This document shows positions 50,748 through 61,036 of a DNA stretch of 63,296 bases, piece after piece. The notes beneath the pieces were generated by a model. That model had not been told where the DNA came from. It did not search any database and saw nothing but the letters and a program-made list of their open reading frames with translations. Made by a program: the position numbers and the translations under genes. The DNA comes from QWPN01 sp044360305 (GTDB lineage: Bacteria > Planctomycetota > Planctomycetia > Pirellulales > UBA1268), in contig JBIKKQ010000002.1 of the NCBI GenBank assembly GCA_044360305.1, positions 1 through 63,296 of the forward strand, in the 5' to 3' direction. Each line of letters begins with the position of its first letter. The stretch's first letter is position 1.

Positions 50748-51422
50748 TCAGCCGCGGGCGGTGACCTCGAGGAGCACGCTCTCGTTGTCGCTCCCGCGGA
50801 TCGGCCACGAGGCGATCCGGCGCACGACTACCCGCCGGGTCAGTCCCTGGAGCCGGGCCGCGTCCTTCTCCTCCTCCCAGCGCGGGCCCTTCACGACCAG
50901 CAGCCGGCCGAAGTCGGCGCACAGCGGCTCGAACCAGCCGAGCAGCTTCGACAGCGGCGCGACGGCCCGCACCACCAGCGTGTCGAACCGGCCCCCTTCC
51001 GCCGCCCGGGCCCGGACCACGGCCTGCGCGGCGCAGGCATGCATCGGCACCGCGAGGCCGATGTCGGCGACGATCTCCGCCACCGCCCGGGCCCGCTTCC
51101 CCACGCTCTCGGAGAGTTCCACCCGGAGGTCGGGCCGCAGGATCGCGAGGATCACCCCCGGGACGCCTCCACCGGTGCCGACGTCGAGCACCCGCTCCCC
51201 CGCCGCCAGCCGGGGGGCGATCGCCGCCGCGTCGCCGACGTCCCGGGAGACGTATCGCTCGACGTCGGTGTGCCGGGTGAGGTTGAGCCGCTCGTTCCAG
51301 AACCAGAGCCTGTCGGCATAGGCGGCGAGCCCGGGCAGGCTCGCCGCCGGCAGGTCGATTCCAAGTCGCGCAGCCTCCGCGCCGATCGCCTTCTCGAGCG
51401 GCGTGCGGTCGGGAAGGCTCAT
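50748..51422 (-). CDS. rsmG: 16S rRNA (guanine-527-N7)-methyltransferase RsmG
   Basis: A 224-residue RsmG (GidB), which methylates N7 of G527 of 16S rRNA using S-adenosylmethionine; loss gives low-level streptomycin resistance in several bacteria. It shows W-N-E-R-L-N-L-T-R near residue 42, the SAM motif V-L-D-V-G-T-G-G-G-V-P-G-V, E-S-V-G-K-R-A-R, and D-T-L-V-V-R-A-V-A-P-L. Length is typical. It lies 25 bases after the glutamine synthetase gene on the same strand, so may be co-transcribed. The usual mnmG neighbour is not in this window. Confidence 0.95.
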   Translation of the reverse strand: MSLPDRTPLEKAIGAEAARLGIDLPAASLPGLAAYADRLWFWNERLNLTRHTDVERYVSRDVGDAAAIAPRLAAGERVLDVGTGGGVPGVILAILRPDLRVELSESVGKRARAVAEIVADIGLAVPMHACAAQAVVRARAAEGGRFDTLVVRAVAPLSKLLGWFEPLCADFGRLLVVKGPRWEEEKDAARLQGLTRRVVVRRIASWPIRGSDNESVLLEVTARG

Positions 51423-51447
51423 GCGGACCCCGGCATCGGACGAGGGC

Positions 51448-53622
<2,175 letters not shown>

Positions 53623-53866
53623 GGGAGAATCCTTCTTCGGTTACTGAGACGGATCAGGAAAGGCGAACGAATCCCTGCGGTGCCCGGGGCTTGCACACAC
53701 CTGCCAGCCGGTGCCGCCGGGCATGCGACGACCGGGCCGTGGTCACGGCCGTTCCAAGTCGCCCGACGCAGCCAGAAGAAGAATTCAACGTCGGGAGACG
53801 GATGAGGGGAACGAAAGGGAGCGTAACGGCGCGTCGGGGGCAGTTCAAGGGGCCGCCCCGCGGGCC
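53623..53866. other. Intergenic gap between ctpA and glnN
   Basis: About 244 bases. It holds the ribosome site of glnN and a GGCCGTG/CACGGCC inverted repeat (53735-53750) but no ORF. A TGGCAGG-like sigma54 motif is present but its GG-GC spacing is one base short (see rejected items). Confidence 0.4.
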
Positions 53867-55600
53867 TCAGCGTGCGCGGCTGACCTGCTTGGCCGCGGGC
53901 CGTTGCGGGCCGCGTCGGGCGACTTCGAGGGCCGTGTCGAGGACCGGATCGGCGGCGCCTGCGGCGGCCGTTCCGGCAACCTGGACCGGACGGGCCGCGA
54001 CGTGGACCGGAAGATCCGGCTCCACGCCGACGCGGCTGAAGGGGAGGCCCTTGGGCGAATAGAACTTCGCCGTCGTCAGGCGGATGCCGACGCCGGCCAC
54101 CTCGAGGGGGAAGATGCCCTGGATCGAGCCCTTGCCGTAGCTCCGTGAGCCGACGATCGTTCCCCGGGCATGGTCGCGGATGGCGCCGGCGAGGATCTCG
54201 CTGGAGCTGGCCGAGTCGCCATCGATGAGCAGCACCAGCGGCATCCGCCAGGTGCCCTCGCGGGCGGCGGTGTAGTTGAAGTCCTCCTCCGGGCTGCGGC
54301 CCCGGGTGGCGACGACGAGGCCGCGGTCGAGGAACAGGTCGGCGACGTCGACGGCGGCGGACAGCAGGCCGCCGGGGTTGCCGCGCAGGTCGAGCACGAG
54401 CGACCGCATGCCGGCCGCGTCGAGCCGGCGCAGCGCGGCCTCCACGTCGGCCGCCGTCGTCTTCTGGAACGAGGACAGCTTGAGGTAGGCGATGCCGGCC
54501 GACGGATCGACGAGCTTCGCGTCCTCGACGCTCGGCACCTCGACGTGCTCGCGTCGGACCGTGATCGCCCGCGCCGGAGCGGGCGCCCGCAGCACCGCCA
54601 GCGTCACCAGCGAGCCCTCCGGCCCCTGGAGCAGGTGGGCCGCCTGGTCGACGCTCAGGCCGCCGATCTGCCGGCCCCCCACCGCCACCAAGTGATCGCC
54701 GGCGCGGATGCCCGCCCGTGCCGCCGGGCTGCCGGGGATGACGTGCACGATCAGCAGACCGTCGGCCGCCGTCTTCAGTTCCACGCCCAGCCCGACGAAG
54801 GTGCCCTCGATCTGCGAGTACAGGTCGTCGAGTTGGCCGGTGGTGAGGAACGCCGAGTATTCGTCGAGCCCGCCGACCGCAGCCGCGGTCAGTTCCATCA
54901 GCGTCACCCCCGGGGGGACCCCGAGCAGCGAGTGCGCGGTGCGGGCCAGCCAGGCGGCGACCGTCTCGGCATCCCCCTGGGTGGCGACCTGACGCGAGGC
55001 GAACAGCCGGGCGACGTGCTCGCGATACAACTGCCGGCGGTCGGGCGTGGCTTGCGTGACGTAGGCCGCCGCGAACGCCTCGTCGTCGAACGCCACCTCC
55101 AGTGCCTGCCGGCCGCGGGCCACGAGGCGGGCGAAGTTCGGCGCATCGACGTGGTGCGAGGCGATCCGGGCGAGGGCCTCGGTGTACAGTCGCCGGGCAT
55201 CGGTCTCGGTCAACCGGTCGATGTGCCGCCGGAAGGCGGGCTCGGCGTGCCGCCGGGCAATGTCGCAGTGGAGTTTCGCCAGGTCGTACCGCTGGAAGAG
55301 CGCCGGGGCGAGCGTCCCCTTGCGGGCCGCCGGCTCGCAGATGCTGATCAGGTCCGACCAGCGCCCCTCGTGGGCCAGCGTTGCCGTCCGGGTGGCGAGG
55401 TCGTCGACCGTGGCCGGCGAGATGCCGCCGCCGGCCGCCTGCTCGACCGTCGCGGGCCGCCATTCGAGCACCGGCTCGGCGGAAGCCGCCACGGCCGCGA
55501 AGCCGAGGATCGCCAGGATGCCCCAGCAGCGGGCTGCCAGGCGGAGACCGGGCGACGTCGGGGCGAAAACGCCTGACACGAGGTGCAATCCGTTCGGCAC
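53867..55600 (-). CDS. S41-family carboxy-terminal processing protease (CtpA-like)
   Basis: A 577-residue secreted protease. The N-terminal signal (C-W-G-I-L-A-I-L-G-F-A-A-V-A-A-S-A) is followed by a helical domain, a PDZ domain at about 268-350 (F-V-G-L-G-V-E-L, then I-P-G-S-P-A-A-R-A-G) and the S41 catalytic domain. Catalytic Ser is in D-S-A-S-S-S-E-I-L (462-470) and Lys490 in S-Y-G-K-G-S, consistent with a Ser-Lys dyad. Such proteases trim or degrade periplasmic proteins from the C-terminus. The start is GTG at 55600; a promoter with CATAAT lies 54 bases upstream. An N-terminal extension of about 200 residues precedes the PDZ, longer than E. coli Prc's arrangement. Confidence 0.93.
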   Translation of the reverse strand: MPNGLHLVSGVFAPTSPGLRLAARCWGILAILGFAAVAASAEPVLEWRPATVEQAAGGGISPATVDDLATRTATLAHEGRWSDLISICEPAARKGTLAPALFQRYDLAKLHCDIARRHAEPAFRRHIDRLTETDARRLYTEALARIASHHVDAPNFARLVARGRQALEVAFDDEAFAAAYVTQATPDRRQLYREHVARLFASRQVATQGDAETVAAWLARTAHSLLGVPPGVTLMELTAAAVGGLDEYSAFLTTGQLDDLYSQIEGTFVGLGVELKTAADGLLIVHVIPGSPAARAGIRAGDHLVAVGGRQIGGLSVDQAAHLLQGPEGSLVTLAVLRAPAPARAITVRREHVEVPSVEDAKLVDPSAGIAYLKLSSFQKTTAADVEAALRRLDAAGMRSLVLDLRGNPGGLLSAAVDVADLFLDRGLVVATRGRSPEEDFNYTAAREGTWRMPLVLLIDGDSASSSEILAGAIRDHARGTIVGSRSYGKGSIQGIFPLEVAGVGIRLTTAKFYSPKGLPFSRVGVEPDLPVHVAARPVQVAGTAAAGAADPVLDTALEVARRGPQRPAAKQVSRAR

Positions 55601-55653
55601 GGGGGACCGCGTCCTGTCGCGGCAACCAGCGGTCGCTCCGTTGACCGCGTGCG

Positions 55654-55682
55654 ATTATGCCCCGCGATCGGGGGCGGGGCAA
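55654..55682 (-). promoter_or_regulatory. Sigma70-like promoter for ctpA
   Basis: On the minus strand, TTGCCC (55677-55682), a 17-base spacer and CATAAT (55654-55659). Predicted leader is about 47 bases. The -35 box overlaps one arm of the inverted repeat 55679-55712. Confidence 0.6.
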
Positions 55683-55712
55683 AAATCGGCCCGCTGGTTC
55701 CCGATTTTTTGC
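55679..55712. repeat. Inverted repeat between divergent ctpA and sigma factor
   Basis: GCAAAAATCGG (55679-55689) and CCGATTTTTTGC (55701-55712) form an 11-bp stem with one extra T. It overlaps the ctpA -35 box and could be an operator or a bidirectional terminator. Confidence 0.55.
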
Positions 55713-55813
55713 GGCGGCCGACCGGACAGTCGCTACCACCGCCACGTTCGTCCGGCCCCGGGCCGGCCCGCCTGGGCCGGATCCCCGCCGGCGTCGTGCG
55801 CGGCGTTCGGGTT

Positions 55814-55843
55814 TTGGGCGGCGCCGTCGGGACGCGTTAGGAT
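55814..55843 (+). promoter_or_regulatory. Promoter giving a leaderless sigma-factor mRNA
   Basis: TTGGGC (55814-55819), an 18-base spacer and TAGGAT (55838-55843), then six bases and the ATG at 55850. The predicted +1 is the start codon. Confidence 0.55.
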
Positions 55844-55849
55844 GAGGTC

Positions 55850-56518
55850 ATGCCCGTCCCAGCCCGCACCACAGGCCCGTCGGAACATTTCCCGGACGGC
55901 CCCCCGGCGGCGGACGGCCAGACGCTCGTGCTCCTCGACCGGGTGCGGCGCGGCGATCGCACCGCCATCGACGGTCTGCTCGAACGGCACCGGGCGGCGA
56001 TCCGGCTGATGATCGATCGGCGCATGGACCGGGTGGTGCAGCGCCGGGTCGATGCCAGCGACATCGTGCAGGACGTCCTGCTGGAGGCCAATCGTCGGCT
56101 GACCGACTACCTCGCCAATCCGAGCATGCCGTTTCGGCTCTGGCTGCGGCACATGGCCCGCGACCGGCTCATCGACGCCCATCGCCGGCACCGCGTCGCC
56201 GCCAGCCGCAGCCTCGACCGCGAGGTGCCGCTGGTGACGGCCGACGACGGCGACCGGTCGGCGGCCGACCTGGCCGGCAACCTCGCCGACCGGGAGCTCA
56301 CGCCCGCCGCCGCGGCCACCTGGCACGAGCTCGAACGCCGGTTCGCCGTCGCGGTCGAGCAGCTCGACGAGGCCGATCGGCAGATCGTCCTGCTCCGGCA
56401 TTTCGAGCATCTTTCAACAGCCGAAGCGGCCGAAGCCCTCGGGCTCTCCAAGCCCGCCGCGGGCATGCGCTACCTGCGGGCAATGCGCCGTCTGCGGGTG
56501 CTGCTCGACGAGGGCTGA
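55850..56518 (+). CDS. ECF-type RNA polymerase sigma factor
   Basis: A 222-residue ECF sigma factor. Region 2 is at about 25-110 (G-D-R-T-A-I-D-G-L-L-E-R-H, then V-D-A-S-D-I-V-Q-D-V-L-L-E-A and F-R-L-W-L-R-H-M-A-R-D-R-L), and region 4 at about 155-220 (L-D-E-A-D-R-Q-I-V-L-L-R-H-F-E, helix-turn-helix S-T-A-E-A-A-E-A-L-G-L-S-K-P-A). It matches the planctomycete ECF groups that are encoded next to Ser/Thr kinases rather than anti-sigma factors. The kinase gene follows after 82 bases, so phosphorylation may control it. TAGGAT six bases before the ATG implies a leaderless transcript. Confidence 0.93.
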   Translation: MPVPARTTGPSEHFPDGPPAADGQTLVLLDRVRRGDRTAIDGLLERHRAAIRLMIDRRMDRVVQRRVDASDIVQDVLLEANRRLTDYLANPSMPFRLWLRHMARDRLIDAHRRHRVAASRSLDREVPLVTADDGDRSAADLAGNLADRELTPAAAATWHELERRFAVAVEQLDEADRQIVLLRHFEHLSTAEAAEALGLSKPAAGMRYLRAMRRLRVLLDEG

Positions 56519-56545
56519 CCGGCCTCCCCCGGACGGCCGCGGGCC

Positions 56546-56551
56546 TATGAT
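56546..56551 (+). promoter_or_regulatory. -10 box for kinase gene
   Basis: TATGAT, 50 bases before the kinase ATG at 56601. It overlaps an in-frame ATG at 56547, which therefore is unlikely to be the start. No clear -35. Confidence 0.4.
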
Positions 56552-56600
56552 GAGGGGACGCGGAGCTTTGACCCGATCCCCGGCCGCGGATGGCGGAACC

Positions 56601-58310
56601 ATGACCACCTCGACCCGTTCGCGGGCCATCGACGTGCCGCTCGACGCCGCCGGCGAGGAACGGCTGGCGACGCTCGTCGAGTCGCTCTCGGAGGAGCACG
56701 GCCCCGGCGCACAGGCCAGGCTCGACGCCCTCGCCGCCGCCCATCCCGATCTCGCCGGCCAGCTGCGCGAGCTGTTCGCGGCGATGTCGGTCGTGGACGC
56801 CGTCGCGGAGCGATCGACGATCATGGTTCGGGACGGCGCCGGTACCGCGGACCGGCCCGCGGGTCGACCGGCCGCCGGCGCGGCGGGCACGTTCGTGCCC
56901 GGCAGCAGCCCGTTGCCGGCGACGTTCGCCGACTACGAACTGCTCGAGGAACTCGGTCGCGGCGGCATGGGGGTCGTGTATCGCGCCGCGCAGCGCAGCC
57001 TCGGCCGCACGGTCGCCCTGAAGATGCTCCTCCGGCGCGACCTCGCCAGCCCGGCCGACCTGGCCCGGTTTCGCAGCGAGGCCGAGGCCGCGGCCAGACT
57101 CGACCATCCCGGCATCGTCTCGATCTTCGAGGTCGGTGAGTACGACGGCCATCCGTTCTACAGCATGCGGTTCATCGAGGGGACGACGCTCGCCCGGCGG
57201 CTGGCGGCGGGGCCGCTGCCGCCGCGGGAAGCGGCGGCGATCCTCGCCAAGGTGGCCGACGCGGTCCAGGCGGCCCACGATCGCGGCATCCTCCACCGTG
57301 ACCTCAAGCCCTCCAACATCCTCATCGACGCGGCCGGCGAACCGCACGTCTCCGACTTCGGCCTCGCCAAGCAGCTCGAGGCCGACGGCTCGGTGACGCA
57401 CACCGGCGCGATCCTCGGCACGCCCTGCTACATGTCGCCGGAGCAGGCGGCGGGCAGCCGTGGCGACGTCGGCCCCGCGAGCGACGTCTGGAGCCTGGGG
57501 GCGATCCTCTACCAGACGCTCGCCGGCCGGCCGCCGTTCCAGGCCGGCAGCCCGATGGACACGCTGCTGGCCGTGCTCGAGGCCGACCCGCCGCTGCCGC
57601 GGACGGTGGTTGCCAACGCCGATCCCGACCTGCAGATGGTGGCGCTCAAGGCGCTGCAAAAGCCGCAGGACCTGCGATACGCCTCGGCGGCGGCGCTGGC
57701 GACCGACCTGCGGTCATACCTCGCCGGCGAGCCGGTGGCGGCCCGCCGCGGCGGGTTCGCCGACGTCTTCAGTCGGCTGTTCCGCGAGACCCACCACGCG
57801 GTCGTGCTCGAGAACTGGGGACTGCTCTGGATGTGGCATTCCGTGGTGATCCTCGCGCTTTGCGTGTCCACGGACGTGCTCGCCTGGCAGGGGGTGACGG
57901 GCCCGTGGCCGTATCTCGCCCTGTGGGGCGGCGGACTGGCGCTGTGGGCGCCGATCTTCTGGGCGCTGCGGCACCGCAACGGGCCGGTGACGGCCGTCGA
58001 GCGGCAGATCGCCCACGTCTGGGGAGGGAGCGTGGTGGCCAGCGTGCTGCTCTTCTGGGTGGAGGCACTGCTCGGCCTCCCCGTGCTCAAACTCTCCCCC
58101 GTGCTCGCCCTGCTCGCGGGGCTGGTGTTCTTCGCCAAGGCGGGCATCCTCTCCGGTGCGTTCTACGTGCAGGCGATCGTGCTCTTCGCCACGGCGCTCG
58201 TGATGTGCGTCGTGCCCGACTACCAGCACGTCGTCTTCGGCCTGGTGAGCGCGGCCTGCTTCTTCGTGCCAGGCTTGAAATACTTCCGCCAGCGCGGCCG
58301 GGGTGAGTGA
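56601..58310 (+). CDS. Membrane-anchored Ser/Thr protein kinase
   Basis: A 569-residue Hanks-type kinase. After an N-terminal helical stretch of about 110 residues (L-A-A-L-V-E-S-L-S style, common in planctomycete kinases) the kinase domain runs at about 112-385: Gly-loop G-R-G-G-M-G-V-V-Y (119-127), Lys141 in V-A-L-K, catalytic loop H-R-D-L-K-P-S-N (232-239), D-F-G (252-254), then G-T-P-C-Y-M-S-P-E-Q and D-V-W-S-L-G. The C-terminal 180 residues hold about six membrane helices (W-H-S-V-V-I-L-A-L-C; L-A-G-L-V-F-F-A-K-A). All catalytic residues are present. It sits between an ECF sigma factor and a PQQ-repeat protein; its stop overlaps the latter's start. Confidence 0.95.
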   Translation: MTTSTRSRAIDVPLDAAGEERLATLVESLSEEHGPGAQARLDALAAAHPDLAGQLRELFAAMSVVDAVAERSTIMVRDGAGTADRPAGRPAAGAAGTFVPGSSPLPATFADYELLEELGRGGMGVVYRAAQRSLGRTVALKMLLRRDLASPADLARFRSEAEAAARLDHPGIVSIFEVGEYDGHPFYSMRFIEGTTLARRLAAGPLPPREAAAILAKVADAVQAAHDRGILHRDLKPSNILIDAAGEPHVSDFGLAKQLEADGSVTHTGAILGTPCYMSPEQAAGSRGDVGPASDVWSLGAILYQTLAGRPPFQAGSPMDTLLAVLEADPPLPRTVVANADPDLQMVALKALQKPQDLRYASAAALATDLRSYLAGEPVAARRGGFADVFSRLFRETHHAVVLENWGLLWMWHSVVILALCVSTDVLAWQGVTGPWPYLALWGGGLALWAPIFWALRHRNGPVTAVERQIAHVWGGSVVASVLLFWVEALLGLPVLKLSPVLALLAGLVFFAKAGILSGAFYVQAIVLFATALVMCVVPDYQHVVFGLVSAACFFVPGLKYFRQRGRGE

Positions 58311-59584
58311 TGCGTGCGACCTCGCTGCTGGCCGCCGTTCTGGCTCTCGGCTGCCTCGGCGTTGCAGGCGCGGGGCCCGCGGCCCATGCCGGCGACTGGC
58401 CGCAGATCCTCGGGCCAAAGCGTGACGGCCACGCGGCCGCCGACGAGAAACTCGCCGCGGCCTGGCCGGCCGCCGGGCCGCGGGTCGTCTGGCGGCGGGA
58501 CGTCGGCGCCGGTTACGCCGGTGTCGCCGTGGTGCGAGACATGGTGTTCCTGTTTCATCGCGTCGGCGACGAGGCGGTGCTGGAGGGGCTCGCCGCCGCC
58601 ACCGGCGAGCGGCGCTGGCGGTACGCCGAGCCGACGAGTTTCCGGCCGCAGGTCGGCGGTGGCGACGGGCCGCTGTGCGTGCCGCTGGTGCACGGCGATC
58701 GCGTGATCACCTTCGGGCCGCAGGGGACGCTCGTCTGCGTCGCCGCCGCGACCGGCAACCGGCACTGGTCGCGGAGCACGCACCGCGAGTTCGCCGCCCA
58801 GGAGGGCTATTTTGGGGCCGGTTCGACGCCGGTGGTCGTCGGCGACACCCTGATCGTCAACCTCGGGGGCACGAAGCGCGAGGCGGGCGTCGTCGGCTTC
58901 GCGCTGGCCGACGGCGCGACCGCCTGGCAGAAGACGGCCGAGGGGGCGAGCTATTCGGCCCCGCTCGTCGTGCGGGCGGGGGACGCACCGCATGTCCTGA
59001 TGGTGACGCGGCTCTCCTGCCTGCTCGTCGATCCGCGGGACGGCACCGTCCGCTGGCAGTTTGCCTTCGGCCAGCGCGGTCCGACGGTCAACGGTGCCAC
59101 GCCGGTCCTCGTCGCCCCCGACCGGTTCGTGATCACGGCGTCGTACGGCATCGGCAGCGTCTGCGCGAGCTTCGATGCGACCGCCGCCACGCCGGTGTGG
59201 GGCGGCGCGGAGTCGCTCGCCTCGCAGTATTGCACGCCGATCCTCGCCGCCGGCCGCCTGTACGCGATCGACGGTCGCGACGACGTTCCCCCGGCGCACC
59301 TGCGATGCATCGACCCCGCCACCGGCCGCGTCATCTGGACCGAGGAGAACTTCGGCTACGGGACGCTGATCCATGCCGGCGGCTCGTTCCTGGCGGTGAA
59401 GACGGACGGCGAACTGGTGCTGTTTCGCGAAGGCGGCAAGGGGCCCGAGATTCTCGCCCGGGCCCGGCCGCTGGCCGGCACGCTGCGGGCGTTGCCGGCG
59501 CTGGCCGGCGGCCGTCTCTATCTCCGCGACGACCGGACGCTCGTCTGCCTTGACGTCGGGCCCGAGCCGGCCGCACGGCCGTAA
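58310..59584 (+). CDS. Exported PQQ-like beta-propeller protein
   Basis: A 424-residue exported protein: signal peptide (L-L-A-A-V-L-A-L-G-C-L-G-V-A-G-A) then W-P-Q-I-L-G-P-K-R-D-G and repeats of the PQQ type, each with a G-x-x-x-W or T-G-x3-W motif (A-A-T-G-E-R-R-W-R-Y; A-A-T-G-N-R-H-W; D-G-T-V-R-W-Q; A-T-G-R-V-I-W-T). The repeats build a beta-propeller of probably seven or eight blades; PQQ-binding catalytic residues are not evident, so it is likely a binding or scaffold propeller. Its ATG overlaps the kinase stop (TGATG), so the two are coupled. It may be the external sensor or partner of the kinase. Confidence 0.88.
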   Translation: MRATSLLAAVLALGCLGVAGAGPAAHAGDWPQILGPKRDGHAAADEKLAAAWPAAGPRVVWRRDVGAGYAGVAVVRDMVFLFHRVGDEAVLEGLAAATGERRWRYAEPTSFRPQVGGGDGPLCVPLVHGDRVITFGPQGTLVCVAAATGNRHWSRSTHREFAAQEGYFGAGSTPVVVGDTLIVNLGGTKREAGVVGFALADGATAWQKTAEGASYSAPLVVRAGDAPHVLMVTRLSCLLVDPRDGTVRWQFAFGQRGPTVNGATPVLVAPDRFVITASYGIGSVCASFDATAATPVWGGAESLASQYCTPILAAGRLYAIDGRDDVPPAHLRCIDPATGRVIWTEENFGYGTLIHAGGSFLAVKTDGELVLFREGGKGPEILARARPLAGTLRALPALAGGRLYLRDDRTLVCLDVGPEPAARP

Positions 59585-59812
59585 CGACACGGCTCTTCGG
59601 CGGACTCTGTCGGCTGATTCTGGCTCCGGCAGCCGGGCGTTTGGGAAAGGCCGGTCAGGGCGGTATTCGGGGCGCTTTCGTCCTGGCACGTCCCCGTCCG
59701 CCCGACCTTGACCCTGTCCCCGACGGCGCGGTACCCCCCCGGCCTCGAACCGCGGCCCCGACATCCTTGTCGCCGCCGCGGACTGGTCGTGTCCATCCAC
59801 AGCCATCCCGTC

Positions 59813-61018
59813 ATGCGCCGTCGGCTTGCAGCCCTGCTCCTGCTTCTCGCGGCCGTGGCCGGCGAGATCGGCGGCCGCGCGCAGGCTCAGACCGTGCAAC
59901 TGCCGCCGCCGGCGGCCTCGTCGCTCGACCGGATCGCGCAGGCTCCGCTCGGGCCGCCGCCCAGCGGCTGGGCTCCCTACTCACCTCCCGGCACGCAGCC
60001 GTTTCCCGGGATGACCGCGGCCCCGCCCCAGTCCACGTGGGCGCCATCGGCCATCACCGGGCAGCCCGGGTATCCCGGCTCGACGCCCGTCAACCCGGGG
60101 TTCGCGGCCCCGCCGGGCCAACAGCCCGCGTCCCTCTTCCCGACCGGCTATCCCGCCCAGGGGAGCACGCTCCAGGACACCTACGCCCAGACGATGCACG
60201 TCTACCAGGGCGCCCGCGGAAGCTGGGCCTACCTGCTCGGCAACGGTGACGGCACGCGGGTCGGCGTCAACGAGCTCGACACCACGGCCACGTTCGCGAT
60301 CCCGTTCTTCCACAACTCGCCGGCGAACCTCAACCACGCGCCGCTCCTGATCACGCCCGGCTTCGGCCTTCAGCTCTGGGAGGGGCCGGAGACCACCGCC
60401 ACCATGCTCGCCGACCTGCCGCCGAGCACCTACGACGTGTTCCTCGACACCGCCTGGAACCCGCGGTTCACCCCGCTGTTCGGCGCCGAACTCGGCGTCC
60501 GGGTGGGCATCTACACCAACTGGGACGTCCTCGTCTGGCAGAGCTGGCGCATCATGGGCCGGGCGATCGGCACGCTCCAGCTCACGCCCACCATGCAGGG
60601 GAAGGCGGGCATCATCTACCTCGACCGCAATCTGGTGAAGCTGCTGCCGGCCGTCGGCCTCACCTGGACGCCGAACGAGAACCAGCGGTATGACATCTTC
60701 TTCCCGGCCCCGAAGGCCTCGATCCGCTACGCCAACACCGGCCGCCACTCGTGGTGGGGCTATGCGTCGGGCGAGTACGGCGGCGGGGCGTGGACGTTCC
60801 GGCGGAACACGCCGGCCTACAACGGCATCTCACCGTTCGACTACAACGACGTCCGGATCTGCGTGGGGACGGAGTTCGTCCCCAACGGCCCGCGCGGCCT
60901 GACCGGCAACTTCGAGGTCGGCTACGTGTTCGCGCGGCAGCTGTTCTACGTGGACGGGCCGCCGCAGTACCAGGACCTGCCCGACACGATGATGTTTCGG
61001 CTCGGGCTCGGCTACTGA
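59813..61018 (+). CDS. Outer-membrane beta-barrel protein (DUF6268-like), copy 1
   Basis: A 401-residue exported protein: signal peptide (L-A-A-L-L-L-L-L-A-A-V-A-G-E-I-G), a Pro/Gly-rich linker (about 30-130) and a C-terminal beta-strand-rich barrel (about 135-401) ending in F-R-L-G-L-G-Y, an aromatic final residue as usual in outer-membrane proteins. The blocks G-I-I-Y-L-D-R-N-L-V-K-L-L-P-A-V-G-L-T-W and T-P-N-E-N-Q-R-Y-D-I-F-F-P-A-P recur in the next gene. I chose the ATG at 59813 because it begins the signal peptide; the longer frame is Arg/Pro-rich. Preceded by a 228-base gap with no other feature. Confidence 0.8.
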   Translation: MRRRLAALLLLLAAVAGEIGGRAQAQTVQLPPPAASSLDRIAQAPLGPPPSGWAPYSPPGTQPFPGMTAAPPQSTWAPSAITGQPGYPGSTPVNPGFAAPPGQQPASLFPTGYPAQGSTLQDTYAQTMHVYQGARGSWAYLLGNGDGTRVGVNELDTTATFAIPFFHNSPANLNHAPLLITPGFGLQLWEGPETTATMLADLPPSTYDVFLDTAWNPRFTPLFGAELGVRVGIYTNWDVLVWQSWRIMGRAIGTLQLTPTMQGKAGIIYLDRNLVKLLPAVGLTWTPNENQRYDIFFPAPKASIRYANTGRHSWWGYASGEYGGGAWTFRRNTPAYNGISPFDYNDVRICVGTEFVPNGPRGLTGNFEVGYVFARQLFYVDGPPQYQDLPDTMMFRLGLGY

Positions 61019-61036
61019 GCGGGGGCGCCGTCCGTC

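Noticed and set aside
53640..53720. Sigma54 promoter for glutamine synthetase
   Set aside because: TGGCAGG...TGCA is seen on the minus strand but the GG-to-GC distance is one base shorter than the strict sigma54 spacing.
56547..56600. ATG at 56547 as kinase start
   Set aside because: It lies inside a TATGAT -10 box; the ATG at 56601 is more likely.
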